The notes below the pieces were generated by a model that did no database searches, was not told where the DNA came from, and was given only the letters and a program-made list of their open reading frames with translations. From Ascoidea rubescens DSM 1968 (lineage: Eukaryota > Ascomycota > Saccharomycetes > Ascoideales > Ascoideaceae), in contig NW_017962921.1 in the NCBI RefSeq assembly GCF_001661345.1, positions 629,452 to 693,451 on the forward strand: a stretch of 64,000 nt of DNA, in the 5' to 3' direction. Shown in pieces: positions 32,246-45,246 of this stretch (its first letter is position 1; each line of letters opens with the position of its first letter). The translations under genes and the position numbers were made by a program.

Positions 32246-34150
32246 ATGACGGCTCCAGACGATAGCTTCAAAACCAATAACATGCCGGATATTAATAATA
32301 ATGCTGATCCCCAGCAGACTATTCCGAAGGTCAATAACAACGATGGCAAACAGCTCGATTATTCTGGCATATTCATGGAAAGATCAGAAACCAATGATAC
32401 TGTTACTAGAGCTGAGCTAAATGACGTTTTAAATCCCTTGCATGATTACAATAAGTATCGTCATTTGAAATACCAAAATCAAAATCACAATCAAAATCAA
32501 CTACCTCAGCAAAACATTAATGTTCACCAAGCTGATGCTTTTGATGATTATAACGATTTAAATACCTCTGCTTTATTAGATGAAGATGATGAATTTGATG
32601 AAAATTTTTATTACAATGAAAACTATAATACCTATAATAATATGATGAATGATAATATCAATGACATTGAGGACAATGACCTTTTTGTTAATTTCAATAA
32701 TCTAAACTTAAGTGTCGATCTCAATAATTCCATTAATAAGCCTCAGAAACCACAAATGTTACTTTCAACATCGCCAGTTTCCCACTCTTCTTTACCTGTC
32801 AAAAAAAGAAGAAGGAGCTCTTTGATTAGAAGAATCTCAGTTGCAAGTTTTAACAATGATATGATCAAAATAGACTTGAATAAAGAATCGAGTCAAGTTA
32901 TCTATGATTATGAAAACGATAGGGATAATAGTAATAGTAATGATACTAATAATGATGCTCTTAATATTACTGGTCAAATTCAAAATCAAGAAAACAATAT
33001 CAACAATAATCAAACAGATTATCTTGAAGCTCATAATGCATTCACCATTTCAAAACCTGTTCCTGAAAAACCAAGAGTTACAGTTAGTGATTTTGATCAA
33101 ATAACCGTTTTAGGCCAAGGTGCTTATGGCAAAGTCATCTTAGTTCGCGATTTAAAAACCGATAAATTGTTTGCACAAAAACAGTTGAAAAAGGCCTCAA
33201 TTTTAATCGATCGTTCAAAAAATTTATCAACTTTAAATAGAACATTTTCTGAAAAGGACATATTATCAAAAATCAATCACCATTTTATTGTCAAATTGTT
33301 TTACACTTTACAAGATAATAACAATTTGTACTTTATTTTACAATATGTTCCAGGAGGTGAAATTTTTATGCAATTGTCTTTAAGCAACATTTTCAACGAG
33401 AAAATTGCTGCCTTCTATATTGCTGAAATTACAATCGCTTTATTACATTTGCATAAAATTGGCATTGTTTACAGAGATTTAAAACCTGAAAATTGCTTGT
33501 TAGATTCAAATGGCCACATCATATTAACTGACTTTGGTTTATCAAAATTTTCTGACAATTGCAATTCAATCATTGGAACTCCTGAATATATGGCCCCAGA
33601 GATTTTGAAAGGTGAAACTTATTCCTACCCAGTTGATTGGTGGAGCCTTGGTACTATTTTATTTGACATGTTAACCGGTAAGCCTCCCTTTACTGGTAGT
33701 AATAACAAAGTCATTGTCAAGAAAATTCTTGAAAAAAAACCAAAAATGCCATTTTACTTGTCTAGTTATGCAAAGGATATGTTAAACAAACTTTTAAACA
33801 AAAATCCTGAAAAAAGATGGAACATTGATGATGATGTTGAAAAATTTAAACTGCATCGATTTTTCAGAGATATTGACTGGAAAACTTTATCAAATGAATC
33901 AAAATACACTGAAATTGAAGCTCCCATTATTCCAATTATAACGGACCCTGCTTTGGCCGAAAATTTTTCTGAGGAGTTCACAAGTATGAAGCTAAGTAAT
34001 TACGGAAAATCACTCAGTGCCGATCTTACTAAAAATAAAGGAATAACAATCAATTATAATAAAAATAATCATAATACTAGCAATCAAGATGAGTTATTTC
34101 AAGGATTTTCATATACTGCTAGCAATAGCTATATCGATAGGTATATGTGA
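32246..34150 (+). CDS. YPK3: AGC kinase Ypk3 (S6-kinase-like)
   Basis: A 634-residue kinase. Residues 1-275 are disordered and Asn/Asp-rich, with a basic Ser patch (VKKRRRSSLIRRIS). The kinase domain (about 280-550) has GQGAYGKV, the ATP-binding Lys in AQKQLKK, YRDLKPEN, DFGLSK, and an activation loop SIIGTPEYMAPE of the Ypk3 kind. Just after it come HRFFRDIDW and PIIPIITDPALAENFSEEFT, which closely match S. cerevisiae Ypk3. The C-terminal hydrophobic motif is LFQGFSYTAS (about 617-626), with the TORC1 target Ser after the second Phe. In yeast Ypk3 phosphorylates ribosomal protein S6 downstream of TORC1. Start ATG 32246. A CTG codon (33851) gives Leu before HRFF, an unusual residue there. Confidence 0.93.
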   Translation: MTAPDDSFKTNNMPDINNNADPQQTIPKVNNNDGKQLDYSGIFMERSETNDTVTRAELNDVLNPLHDYNKYRHLKYQNQNHNQNQLPQQNINVHQADAFDDYNDLNTSALLDEDDEFDENFYYNENYNTYNNMMNDNINDIEDNDLFVNFNNLNLSVDLNNSINKPQKPQMLLSTSPVSHSSLPVKKRRRSSLIRRISVASFNNDMIKIDLNKESSQVIYDYENDRDNSNSNDTNNDALNITGQIQNQENNINNNQTDYLEAHNAFTISKPVPEKPRVTVSDFDQITVLGQGAYGKVILVRDLKTDKLFAQKQLKKASILIDRSKNLSTLNRTFSEKDILSKINHHFIVKLFYTLQDNNNLYFILQYVPGGEIFMQLSLSNIFNEKIAAFYIAEITIALLHLHKIGIVYRDLKPENCLLDSNGHIILTDFGLSKFSDNCNSIIGTPEYMAPEILKGETYSYPVDWWSLGTILFDMLTGKPPFTGSNNKVIVKKILEKKPKMPFYLSSYAKDMLNKLLNKNPEKRWNIDDDVEKFKLHRFFRDIDWKTLSNESKYTEIEAPIIPIITDPALAENFSEEFTSMKLSNYGKSLSADLTKNKGITINYNKNNHNTSNQDELFQGFSYTASNSYIDRYM

Positions 34151-34485
34151 AAGTTGCTAATCAACTTTTCATCAATTATGTTTTATAATATCTTCTTTAT
34201 TTTATTTTTTCCAAGAAAAAAACAAAAGCAATTATCTTAATACTCCAATATTTATTTTTTTTACTTATAGTTTAAACGAGTCATACTTGGGTTACTTGGA
34301 AAATCTACTTCTTTCATATAAATTCTTTATTTTAAATAATCATAACGAATCATGATATCATAGTCTTATAAAGTTTTATAAAGTTTTTTGAGATTTTAGT
34401 CTTTATATATTTTTATACTTTTTCTATCAGTTAATAGAGATTTAAATTTATATACAGTAATAAACTAGAATTTTTTTGAAGGATA
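34151..34485. other. Convergent intergenic region (YPK3/RKM1)
   Basis: About 335 bp of AT-rich DNA between convergent 3' ends, with several TATAAAG/TTTTATA runs. No gene seen. Confidence 0.45.
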
Positions 34486-36882
<2,397 letters not shown>

Positions 36883-37956
36883 ATCCAACAAACTCGAGTC
36901 CAAAATGTAATCAAATCTGAGATAGGAACCAAACTCCAAACAGAAGCAAAATTTGAAGCACCCTTAAGGTTTGCACCGGTCGCCCACACGTGCAAAGCAC
37001 CGCCGCATTGCACCGCCAAAAAACCGCCAAATTCTGTCATAGAAATCATGGGAAACGATCGGTGCTTAAATGCGCTTTTCACGAGTGTTTAGAGAGCGCC
37101 AAAAAAACCTGTTCGGCGCGCTTCCTGAGACGCCACCTTAAACACGAAGGTGTATGCAGGGTCTGTTTCCCTGCAGCTGTTGCTATTAATATATCGAGTG
37201 TCCAAATCCACAGAATAGTTCGGATATTCGTAGCTGAACCATAAAATCGTCTTCAGAAAGTGCTTTATCTATTTTCAGTAGTTGGATTCTTTGATCTCCC
37301 AAATTAGCAGACATCGCTTGCAAAAAATTTGGTTGTGCACAGCAATCGACCAGGTTTCGAACAAAAGAATGAATTCAGACTTGATTTAAATCGAGGCAAA
37401 GTTGTTTCGGAGCATGGCCTCGCTGATCTTCCCTCCCTTCTTCTGGATTTCCTGTTGTTACTCTGAAACTGATTGGTGAGATATGGAGTGCTGCCCAAAT
37501 GTTTATCTGCGGTATCCAGCTCAGGCCTTGTTTGAGAGATCTCATAGCATTTGAGCAGCAAAAGGAGAAAAAAAGAAAATTATTGGAAGAAAACCAATAA
37601 AGCAACAATATTTTCAGCTGAAAATAAAGATCCCGCCTCCACCTGGCAGTTCGGATCTTTGGATGGTGCTTTTGGTGGTTTCTCTAAGGTCCCCTCGCCC
37701 TCAACACTGCCGTTTCTGCATATTTGCTGCGAGGACCTGGAGCCAGCTCCATTTGATCAGCACAGTTGCCCGAATGGGACACATGCAGGGTTCTGTGGCT
37801 GATCGGAAAAGTGTAGCTCCAATGTTTCAGACACTAGGACGGTTCCATTTTTTCTCTAAACCTGAAAATTTCCACATATAAAAATCTCTCAGATCCTCAA
37901 TTTTTTTAATATGCCTTCACCGGTTCAGATACTTTATCACTATCAAACAACACACA
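36883..37956. other. Divergent intergenic region, RKM1 / eight-Cys gene
   Basis: About 1.07 kb. Near RKM1 it is GC-richer with repeated CACCGCC/ACCGCC motifs (36995-37030). Toward the right, a TATA element (TATAAAAA, 37877-37884) lies 73-80 bp upstream of the secreted-protein ATG. Frames across the middle are unsupported. Confidence 0.5.
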
Positions 37957-38898
37957 ATGAAGCTTGTCAATTACCTTTCAGTTATACCCTTTATACCTTT
38001 GGCCTTAGCCTGCGCATCTGCTGACAATGACCCTCTGGTTAATCTAGTTTCCAAAATTCGGTCTTTGTTCAAAAGAGAAGATCCAACAACCTACAACGGT
38101 GATTTCTTGTATTCGAAGATTAAAGCCTTGGAAAAAAGAGAGGAATCAGAAAATTTTCCTGAGTGCTCAGACTCTGATGCCTGTAGGCACTACGAAAACG
38201 CTCTTTTTAGTTCTGGTTGTGACATTTCCGAAGATTATGATGATGCCGAGTTAGCCAACTTTTATACTTGTGTTTGTGATCTCTCTGATGATTTTTGGGA
38301 TTCAAGTTATATGTGCACCTTTTGTGTTGAAACTGCAGATGAGGATTCTGTGAATATTGTCAAAAGCCATTTATGTTCTGGTTATTATTCAAATTCCAGT
38401 GATATAGATCTTTCAAATTCCACCTATACCAATAACACTCTTTGTAACCGATATACTGATGTTTGTTATGAACTTACAGACTTAGCCAATAGTACTTGTG
38501 GCCTCCCTGATGAAACTTCAGAATACGTTGAATGTGTGTGTGGTTTATCCAATGACGAATACTGGAATTATGAACTTGAATGTTATCTTTGTTCTGACGA
38601 TTTCCTGGATAATCAAGTAAGTTCGTTTAAAGATGACCTTTGTTCCTTTTTGATTAATACAGAGTCTTCATCGGGTTCACTGATTATATCAACTGGATCA
38701 ACCACAGTGTCTGGGTCCTCCTCATCTAGTATTGTTGACAATGAGGAAATTTCTGGATCAAGTGAAAGCACAGAATCAGAATCAGAATCAGAATCAAGCT
38801 CAAGCTCTGCCATTGCTGCTAACCAATTCTTAGAATCCAGATCTTTTATTCTTTCTTCATTTTCTTTGGTTTCCGCTGTTTTAATTAGTATTCTATAA
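37957..38898 (+). CDS. Secreted GPI protein with two eight-cysteine domains
   Basis: A 313-residue protein with a signal peptide (1-19) and a propeptide region with two KR sites (LFKRED about 46, LEKREE about 69) suited to Kex2. Two Cys-rich domains follow (about 76-152 and 168-235), then a Ser/Glu/Thr-rich stalk and a hydrophobic GPI-type tail. Domain 1 has spacing C-x5-C-x11-C-x16-C-x-C-x12-C-x2-C-x16-C; domain 2 is C-x6-C-x10-C-x11-C-x-C-x13-C-x2-C-x16-C. Both share CVC-x-L-S-(D/N)-D-x-(F/Y)-W. Eight Cys with a central CxC recalls the fungal CFEM domain, but the C3-C4 and C6-C7 gaps differ, so I call it CFEM-like only. N-glycosylation sites are frequent. The paralogue at 42988 has the same spacing as domain 1. 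Likely a cell-wall protein. Confidence 0.85.
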   Translation: MKLVNYLSVIPFIPLALACASADNDPLVNLVSKIRSLFKREDPTTYNGDFLYSKIKALEKREESENFPECSDSDACRHYENALFSSGCDISEDYDDAELANFYTCVCDLSDDFWDSSYMCTFCVETADEDSVNIVKSHLCSGYYSNSSDIDLSNSTYTNNTLCNRYTDVCYELTDLANSTCGLPDETSEYVECVCGLSNDEYWNYELECYLCSDDFLDNQVSSFKDDLCSFLINTESSSGSLIISTGSTTVSGSSSSSIVDNEEISGSSESTESESESESSSSSAIAANQFLESRSFILSSFSLVSAVLISIL

Positions 38899-40844
38899 GA
38901 AAATAATTGTGTTTTCTAAAATTATGTTATTCTTTTACCCAATTTCTCCTAATTCTACCTTCTATGACCGTTTTTATACCTTTAATATTGTTTTTATACT
39001 GTTTTAATACGTTTTTAATAAAAATTTAATAAAAATTTAAATAAAATCTCAATGCTCTCAACTCCCTCCCAACTGTTTATGAAATTCTTCATTAGGGCTC
39101 TAACTCTAAAAGACCCATCTCAAATTACGTCAATCCAAAACCAGAAACAGGCTCCTTTTATTTCTTCCTCATGTCCTCTTTAAGTAACCTACTTAATCAT
39201 TAATCAACCATTGAACATTAAACACTGATCACGAAAATCCATTCAATAATTGCCATCTTTATAGACAATAGCATAATTATTCCGCTTGCCTGGCTTTCTT
39301 TCATCCAATTCAGTACAGAAACTATTTACTTTTTATACGGTATTGAATCTCATGTTTTCTTTTGCTCTATAACCGAATATTAATTTACTTTTTTTCATCG
39401 AAAAAGAAAACAGACAAGAAACCTATTATTATTAGGGTATTAGCCGCTGTTGCTAATCTTTTTACTCAGGGTCTCTCTTTCAGGAGAAGGTTTCATATAT
39501 TGCAGCTTTTTTGGTAATTTTTATATTTTTAAATAATAGAAACTGTTAAAACAATTTGTTTCTTTTATTTTCCCTTTTTTTTCTGTGGGCTTGGATTTCC
39601 TGTTCAATTTATTCGGGAAATTGTGAGACAAATACAAAAACAGAAAAAATTTATTATCTCTTATTTACTATATTAATAATTCAAAAAGTTAATTCAGCAG
39701 TGCAAGACCATTGGTTAGATAAAGAATAGCTCTCTGGCGGTTGTGATGTTTTTCGGGTTCTTTTGCATTTCTTGCCAAAAATTAAGCTTTCAATCGACAA
39801 TTTTCCTGAGAAAAACTAAAGTTGTTTAGCCTAAATTATTCCACTATCAGCAGCAATAGCTTTTGGTAATGGTCAATGTTCTTAAATCAATCCATGTGTG
39901 ATTTGGTAATTAAAGTATATTCGCAATCTGGTATTCGGACCATTTGTTGCTAGTTTCTGGAAACACTGCAAGTTCTCCCTCTTTTCTCATGGAACATAAT
40001 CTGCTACAAGAGCCTCTATTGGATCACAACCTGCAACATGGGAGAGACTGGAGCACTTTTCTTGTTGTCTTGCTCTTTCTCCAAACTTTCTTTTTGTTCT
40101 TCTCCTTCTCAGGCCTTGCAGATTATCCGAATATCACATGGTGTTGCAGAATCTGCGTTCTGTGTATCTTAGAATTGTACTGGTGTGAAAGGCACCTGTC
40201 GAGAAAATGGCCACAATTGCCAGACAATTCTTCCACCAGCTCACTGCTTTTTCTTCTAAGGGGATCTGACCTGTTTTAAGATTGGTCCTAAGGGCCAGAA
40301 AGAAGCTTTTCTAAGGATTGTCTCATTTATAACGACTTTTAGTAATCTACTTGCCAGCAAAGTGTGCCCTCACTTCATCTCCACCTAAAAACATTACTAG
40401 CTTATTATATTTGAGACAAAGCTCAACTTCTCAGAATACACTACTCTCCAACTCGATACCTTGTCTTTTAAGGTTCAAAATGAATGGCAATGTTTGGTTT
40501 GGTTGATTTGATTGTAATTCTCTACAGTTTTTTCTAAAGAATTGTGGCATTTGGTACTGACAGCCTTTTTCAACTGTATTCATTTTACCGACAGGTACCA
40601 TTTGATCTATTATTTTAATGCAAAGTCATAAACACTTTGTGAATTGGGTATTCTATAATATGGATTCTAAAAAGTGTTCTCCAAATCATATCCTTTCCTT
40701 TTTTTTTATGGTGTTTTAGTCTTCTCGTGAGAAAATAAAAAAGAAAATTGAATAAATAGGCATGTAAATTTCCGGTTTTTGAAATAAAAAAAAATCTACA
40801 GGACTAAGACGAATACAAATACAAATACTATTTGTATTTCAAAC
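38899..40844. other. Long promoter region upstream of permease gene
   Basis: About 1.95 kb without a convincing gene. A frame at 39944-40279 (hydrophobic, first ATG at 39989) has no recognisable family and was rejected. The size suggests an extended regulatory region or long leader for the permease gene. Short ACAAATAC repeats sit at 40813-40829, just before the ATG. Confidence 0.45.
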
Positions 40845-42533
40845 ATGAGCTCTATTGTTTCTAAAATTCTTGGTGATTCCTCTAGTAGAGGTAAAGATGT
40901 CGAATTGGTTCATTCAATCTCTGAAGTGGATAATAATCATTCAAGTGATACTGAAGAAGTTGATTTAAAAGACGGTGGTGCTCCTCTTGAATCCTCAAAT
41001 CCTTTGGGCTACAATGTCAATGCTATTTCAACTGTTGTTTTTATTCTTCAAGGTATTGTTGGAACAGGTATCTTTGCTACCCCAGGTTCGATTTTAAAAT
41101 CAATGGGTAGTATTGGTTCAACTTATTGTCTTTGGATTGGTTGTTTTTTCATCCAGTTGTTCAATGTTTTTGTCTATATCGAATTTGTCACTTACTATAA
41201 GAAAAGAAATGGTGGTGATGTTGCATATCTTGAACAAGCTTATCCAAAACCCCAATATTTAATTCCAACCACTTTTGCTGCTGTCCAAGTTGTCTTATCT
41301 TTTATTACTAGTAGTGCTTTGGCATTTGGTAGATATATCTTAGAAGCCTCTGACATTGAACAAACTGATTGGAATTATAGAGGTATCGCCTTGGGTTGCT
41401 TGACTTTTGCCTGTATATTTGTTTCTATTAGCACAAAATGGAGTTTGAGATTGCAAAATGTATTGGGTTATGTCAAATTATTCTTTATGCTTTTTATTGT
41501 TATCTTAGGATGGGTTGCATTGGGAAAACATACCCATATTGAAAATCCAAGACAAAATTTCCATGATACCTGGGATGGCACTACCACTGATGGTAATGCA
41601 ATTGCTAATGCAATTATTAAAGTTACTTTCTCATATGGTGGTTACGCTTATGCCTTTGGTGTGGCAGCTGAACATTCTAATGGAGGTAAATCCTTGGTAA
41701 AGACATTCACATTTTTTGTCCCATTATCTGTCTCAATCATTTTTGTTTTATATATATTGATATTAACCAGTTATTACACGGGCTCATCAATCGAAGAAAT
41801 TAAAGCTTCTTCCAATTCTATTGCTGCATTGTTATTTAGAAATGCATTTGAAAACAAGCATGCCACAAAATTCTTAAATGTTATGGTTTCATTATCTGCC
41901 TTTGGTCATTTAATCACTGTTGTGTTATCACATTCAAGATCTCTCAGAGAGTGTGGGCGTCAAGGTGTTTTACCATTCCCTAGATTTTGGACACAAATTA
42001 GACCATTTGGCACTCCAGTCGGTCCAATTTTCATTATTTGGTTGGTTAATTCTATCATGATTGTCGGTCCTCCAGCTGGCTCAGCTTATAATTTCATTGT
42101 TGATTTAGGTAGTTACTCAAGTACTATTTTCAGTTTTGCATTGATTGTTGGTTTACTTAAAGTTAGAAAGGAAAGAAAAAGGAGAGGATTGGGTAGAGGT
42201 GAGTTTAAAGTTCCAACCGTTTTCTTATTTGTTGCAATGTTTTTTCAATTGTTTGTTCTTGCTGTCACATTTGTTCCTCCAGCAGATGGTACTTTGATTG
42301 GAAGTGATGTTACCTTTTTTTACGCTACTTATCCTCTTGTTGTCTTTGGTATTCTCTTGCTATGTGTTCTCTACTACGTTGTGTGGAGATTTGTCTTACC
42401 AAAGGCTGGAAATTATGTTCATAGAGAAATTATTTACAAGTTGGACAATGGTGAATTGGGAAACACTATTGTCAAAGTTCCTATCAAAGACGTCGAGCAA
42501 TGGGATGCTGAACACTCTGCTAAAGCCCAATAA
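40845..42533 (+). CDS. Amino-acid permease, methionine permease (Mup1) type
   Basis: A 562-residue polytopic transporter of the APC superfamily with about 12 membrane segments. The cytosolic N-tail (1-53) is acidic and Ser-rich. TM1 carries the unwound substrate-binding motif GIVGTGIFATPGSI. EFVTYYKKRNGGDVAYLEQAYPKP, FSYGGYAYAFGVAAE (TM6) and SRSLRECGRQGVLPFPRFW follow, all as expected for LAT/Mup-type permeases. The EQAYPKPKY-like segment after TM2 is shared with Mup1. Substrate is probably methionine or another amino acid (inference). It lies between the two eight-cysteine secreted-protein genes, all on the plus strand. I found no CTG codon in the whole frame. Confidence 0.85.
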   Translation: MSSIVSKILGDSSSRGKDVELVHSISEVDNNHSSDTEEVDLKDGGAPLESSNPLGYNVNAISTVVFILQGIVGTGIFATPGSILKSMGSIGSTYCLWIGCFFIQLFNVFVYIEFVTYYKKRNGGDVAYLEQAYPKPQYLIPTTFAAVQVVLSFITSSALAFGRYILEASDIEQTDWNYRGIALGCLTFACIFVSISTKWSLRLQNVLGYVKLFFMLFIVILGWVALGKHTHIENPRQNFHDTWDGTTTDGNAIANAIIKVTFSYGGYAYAFGVAAEHSNGGKSLVKTFTFFVPLSVSIIFVLYILILTSYYTGSSIEEIKASSNSIAALLFRNAFENKHATKFLNVMVSLSAFGHLITVVLSHSRSLRECGRQGVLPFPRFWTQIRPFGTPVGPIFIIWLVNSIMIVGPPAGSAYNFIVDLGSYSSTIFSFALIVGLLKVRKERKRRGLGRGEFKVPTVFLFVAMFFQLFVLAVTFVPPADGTLIGSDVTFFYATYPLVVFGILLLCVLYYVVWRFVLPKAGNYVHREIIYKLDNGELGNTIVKVPIKDVEQWDAEHSAKAQ

Positions 42534-42987
42534 GCTATACCAACAGCGCAGATGCTTGCTCTTGTGCAAGGCTTTACATAGATTTTTTTATCCAATTTTC
42601 ATTTATTAGTAGTTGACATTTAGTTTCATTTAGTTGATTTTAATTTACATTTTCTCTCTTCCATCTCTTCTCTCTTCTCTCTTCCCGATAGCACAGCTGT
42701 AATTCCATATCAGAAGTGTACAGCTGGTGCCTCATTTGCCGAAGCCTGTTTAAACAGAACCTCCAATACCTTCAGATCTATTTTTAATCCCAAAGAGGCT
42801 TTTTCACTCATTCTCGTGCTGCTTTTCTTTCATCGTCACACAACAAAAAACCCAGTCAAGAGCTTGATAACCATCCAGCTCAGAAGGTATATAAGTGCTG
42901 CAATCCTGCTGTTTTTAGTTTTGGCACTATAGCCACAGAGTATATATACCAATTAACAAACCTATGGTAACTTTCTACAATCTCACA
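42534..42987. promoter_or_regulatory. Promoter of second eight-Cys gene
   Basis: A 454 bp interval with a TATA box (TATATAAG, 42888-42895) 93-100 bp upstream of the ATG at 42988 and a second TATATATA near 42942. TTCTCTTC repeats lie at about 42655-42685, in the permease 3' flank. Confidence 0.55.
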
Positions 42988-43623
42988 ATGAAGCTTTTAT
43001 CCTCTTTGATCCCCCTTTCACTCGCCTCTGCTTCTGTGCTCGCCTCCAGCCCTATCGCTGCTCTTCATTTATCCAAACGAGATTGTCCTACTTCTGACGC
43101 CTGTGTCGAGTTCCCTAACTTGACTGAACAAGCTAATTGTACTATTCCCGATGATTATACTACCCAGGAGTTCATAGATTACTCGGTTTGTCTATGTGGT
43201 TTGGAGAACGACTTTTGGGAAGTCTACTACTTATGTGGGTTCTGTGTCGATTCTGTTGACGATGATACTATCGAAGAGACCAAGGTCCAATATTGTCAAG
43301 CTATTGGTTTAGATGTAAGCTCAAATTCAACTTCCACTTCTAATTCTACTTCCGATTCTACTTCCAATTCTACCATAGCCTCTGATTCAATCTCCGATTC
43401 AAGTTCAAGCTCAGAATCTAGCTCAAGATCAGTTTCAATAACCAGTTCAAGTTCAAGTTCAAGTTCAAATGAGGATGTCGAAATTGCACAGGAAACAGAT
43501 ACCTCCACAGTTACTTCAACAAATTCCGAATCCTCTACAGATGGAGCTGCTAGTTTCAGTGTATTTCAATCATTCAATGTAGTATTATTTTCAATCTCTA
43601 CAATTTTATTAGGTTTATTATAA
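42988..43623 (+). CDS. Secreted GPI protein with one eight-cysteine domain
   Basis: A 211-residue paralogue of the 37957 gene. Signal peptide (MKLLSSLIPLSLASASVLA), short propeptide ending at a KR site (LHLSKRD, about 30), then one Cys-rich domain (about 31-103) with spacing C-x5-C-x11-C-x16-C-x-C-x12-C-x2-C-x16-C, identical to domain 1 of the other protein. It shares CLCGLENDFW. A Ser/Thr/Asn stalk rich in SNST repeats and a hydrophobic GPI-type tail (VVLFSISTILLGLL) follow. An in-frame ATG lies 24 bp upstream (42964), but the signal peptide and the ACAATGAAGCTT context shared with the paralogue favour 42988. Likely cell-wall anchored; ligand unknown. Confidence 0.85.
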   Translation: MKLLSSLIPLSLASASVLASSPIAALHLSKRDCPTSDACVEFPNLTEQANCTIPDDYTTQEFIDYSVCLCGLENDFWEVYYLCGFCVDSVDDDTIEETKVQYCQAIGLDVSSNSTSTSNSTSDSTSNSTIASDSISDSSSSSESSSRSVSITSSSSSSSSNEDVEIAQETDTSTVTSTNSESSTDGAASFSVFQSFNVVLFSISTILLGLL

Positions 43624-43810
43624 TCAATAAGCTCAAACATTAAATTTGATTTAAATCAATTTTCTTTGAAACAAAATAATTTATATCTTTTTTTAGTTGT
43701 TTTTTTAATCTTTGAATCTTATCTTCATTATTTTTTTGTGAAACAAATCTTAAATATTGTTACAAAAGAGAATTCTAATTAATAAATTCATTTCACTTTA
43801 TCTTACTTCA

Positions 43811-43881
43811 CTTCAATTCACTTCAATTCACTTCAATTCACTTCAATTTACTTTGATTTACTTTGATTTACTTCGATTCAC
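43811..43881 (+). repeat. 10-bp tandem repeat (CTTCAATTCA)
   Basis: About seven copies of CTTCAATTCA, decaying to CTTTGATTTA and CTTCGATTCA at the right end. Non-coding, between convergent 3' ends. Confidence 0.9.
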
Positions 43882-44040
43882 TACATCTCAATTCAATTGA
43901 ATTCGATTGAATTTATTTTGTTTTTTCAAGTTTCATTTAATGTCCTTTAATAATTTTTTGTGTTTTGTGTATTTATTTTATTGAACTAATTCATCTCATT
44001 CCTTTTCCTAACCGGGTCTAAATCAATATAATATTTCATT

Positions 44041-44092
44041 TTATCTATCTTATCTATCTTATCTATTTTATCTATTTTATCTATTTTATCTA
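44041..44092 (+). repeat. 10-bp tandem repeat (TATCTATYTT)
   Basis: About five copies of a TATCTATCTT/TATCTATTTT unit just downstream of the BUD16 stop codon. Non-coding. Confidence 0.9.
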
Positions 44093-44124
44093 GTAATTTA
44101 GTAATTTAGTAGATTACATATAAA

Positions 44125-44481
44125 TTATATATAAATTGCTTTATACATCTTCTCCGATTGGGTATAAAAGCTTCTTGATTCAATGATTCGTAATTCATAA
44201 TATTTCATGGAATCTGAATCGCCAATTTTACCACCATCTATAGAATTGTTATCATTATGTAATTCAATATCCTTTTTAGATAATATTGCAGTCAAATTTA
44301 AGACTTTGTACATGATAGTCAAAACTTCATTGACGCAACCAATCAAATTATCCTTTTGATTATAAATTTTATCAATAACCAAGGCACTGAATAAATCACC
44401 AACACCAGTGAAATAAGAATTTATAGTCTTGATCTCAAATAAAACAACGGACTTTTCTTTGCCATTATCATTATCATTATC

Positions 44482-44521
<40 letters not shown>

Positions 44522-45246
44522 CCATCACCATCACCATTTTGCAATGATGAACATGCACAATATAGTTTATCATTCAACTTGATTGAAGTTATTATCACGT
44601 ATTTTAGATTAAAGTTATTGTGAAAATCACTAAAGGCTTTTTTTAGATCATCAAATGAACTTATTGAATAATCTAATAATAACTCAGCTTCAAACTGATT
44701 TGGTGTTATAATGTCAATATCATTTACCAATATAATATCTCTATAAATTGGGACAACACTTTCATCAACATATAAAATTCCTTCATCACCCATTACAGGA
44801 TCTAGTAACCATAAAAGATCCTTTTTTTTCTCCCTATTCAAATCTTTAATCTTTTGCGAAAATTGACTTATTAGAGATAAAGATTTATCGTTTGGTATAT
44901 AGCCAGTTAATATACCATTATAATTAACCAAATCTAGATCTAATAAATTTTGAAATATATTTTCCAAATCAACCTTTTCAGTTATTGAACCCTTGACTAA
45001 CCCATAGCCTGTATGATTTGAATAGTTTACAGTATTAAATATATCAACATCCCATCCGTTGATTTGTAAAGGGAAACACGCAGCTCTATTTCCAACATAC
45101 CCATGAGTAACGTGGGATTGAATTGATAAAATCTTTGGAATTGGTTTATATAAAAAATCATCTAAATCAACCTGGTCTTTTGAACCTTTTTGATCAAGAC
45201 TATTTGTAAAATTGGAAGAATCCGAAGTATTGAAATATTCTGACAT
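44125..45246 (-). CDS. BUD16: Pyridoxal kinase Bud16
   Basis: A 373-residue kinase of the ribokinase-like PfkB/pyridoxal kinase family that phosphorylates vitamin B6 vitamers to pyridoxal 5'-phosphate. Motifs: SIQSHVTHGYVGNRAA (start of fold), VNYSNHTGYG, LLDPVMGDEG (Mg/ATP site), IITPNQFEAELLL, the catalytic GVGDLFSAL, and the end ELRIIESR as in S. cerevisiae Bud16. A microsatellite-encoded Asn/Asp/Gly tract (about 238-262, plus-strand ATTATC repeats at 44463-44530) is inserted before the FEIKTINSYFTGVGD segment and explains the extra length over the 312-residue S. cerevisiae enzyme. Start ATG 45246. Confidence 0.94.

Larger units (their letters stand above)
43624..44124. other. Convergent intergenic region with short tandem repeats
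   Basis: About 500 bp of AT-rich DNA between the 3' ends of the secreted-protein gene and BUD16. It holds the two 10-bp tandem repeat arrays listed separately and no gene. Confidence 0.5.

Noticed and set aside
39944-40279. A 111-codon plus-strand frame with a hydrophobic stretch in the permease promoter region
   Set aside because: It opens with TTG; the first ATG (39989) leaves about 96 residues with no recognisable family, and there is no TATA or good context.
43811-44092. Regular short repeats considered as a CRISPR-like array
   Set aside because: Units are 10 bp with no spacers, in a eukaryotic 3' flank; they are simple tandem repeats.
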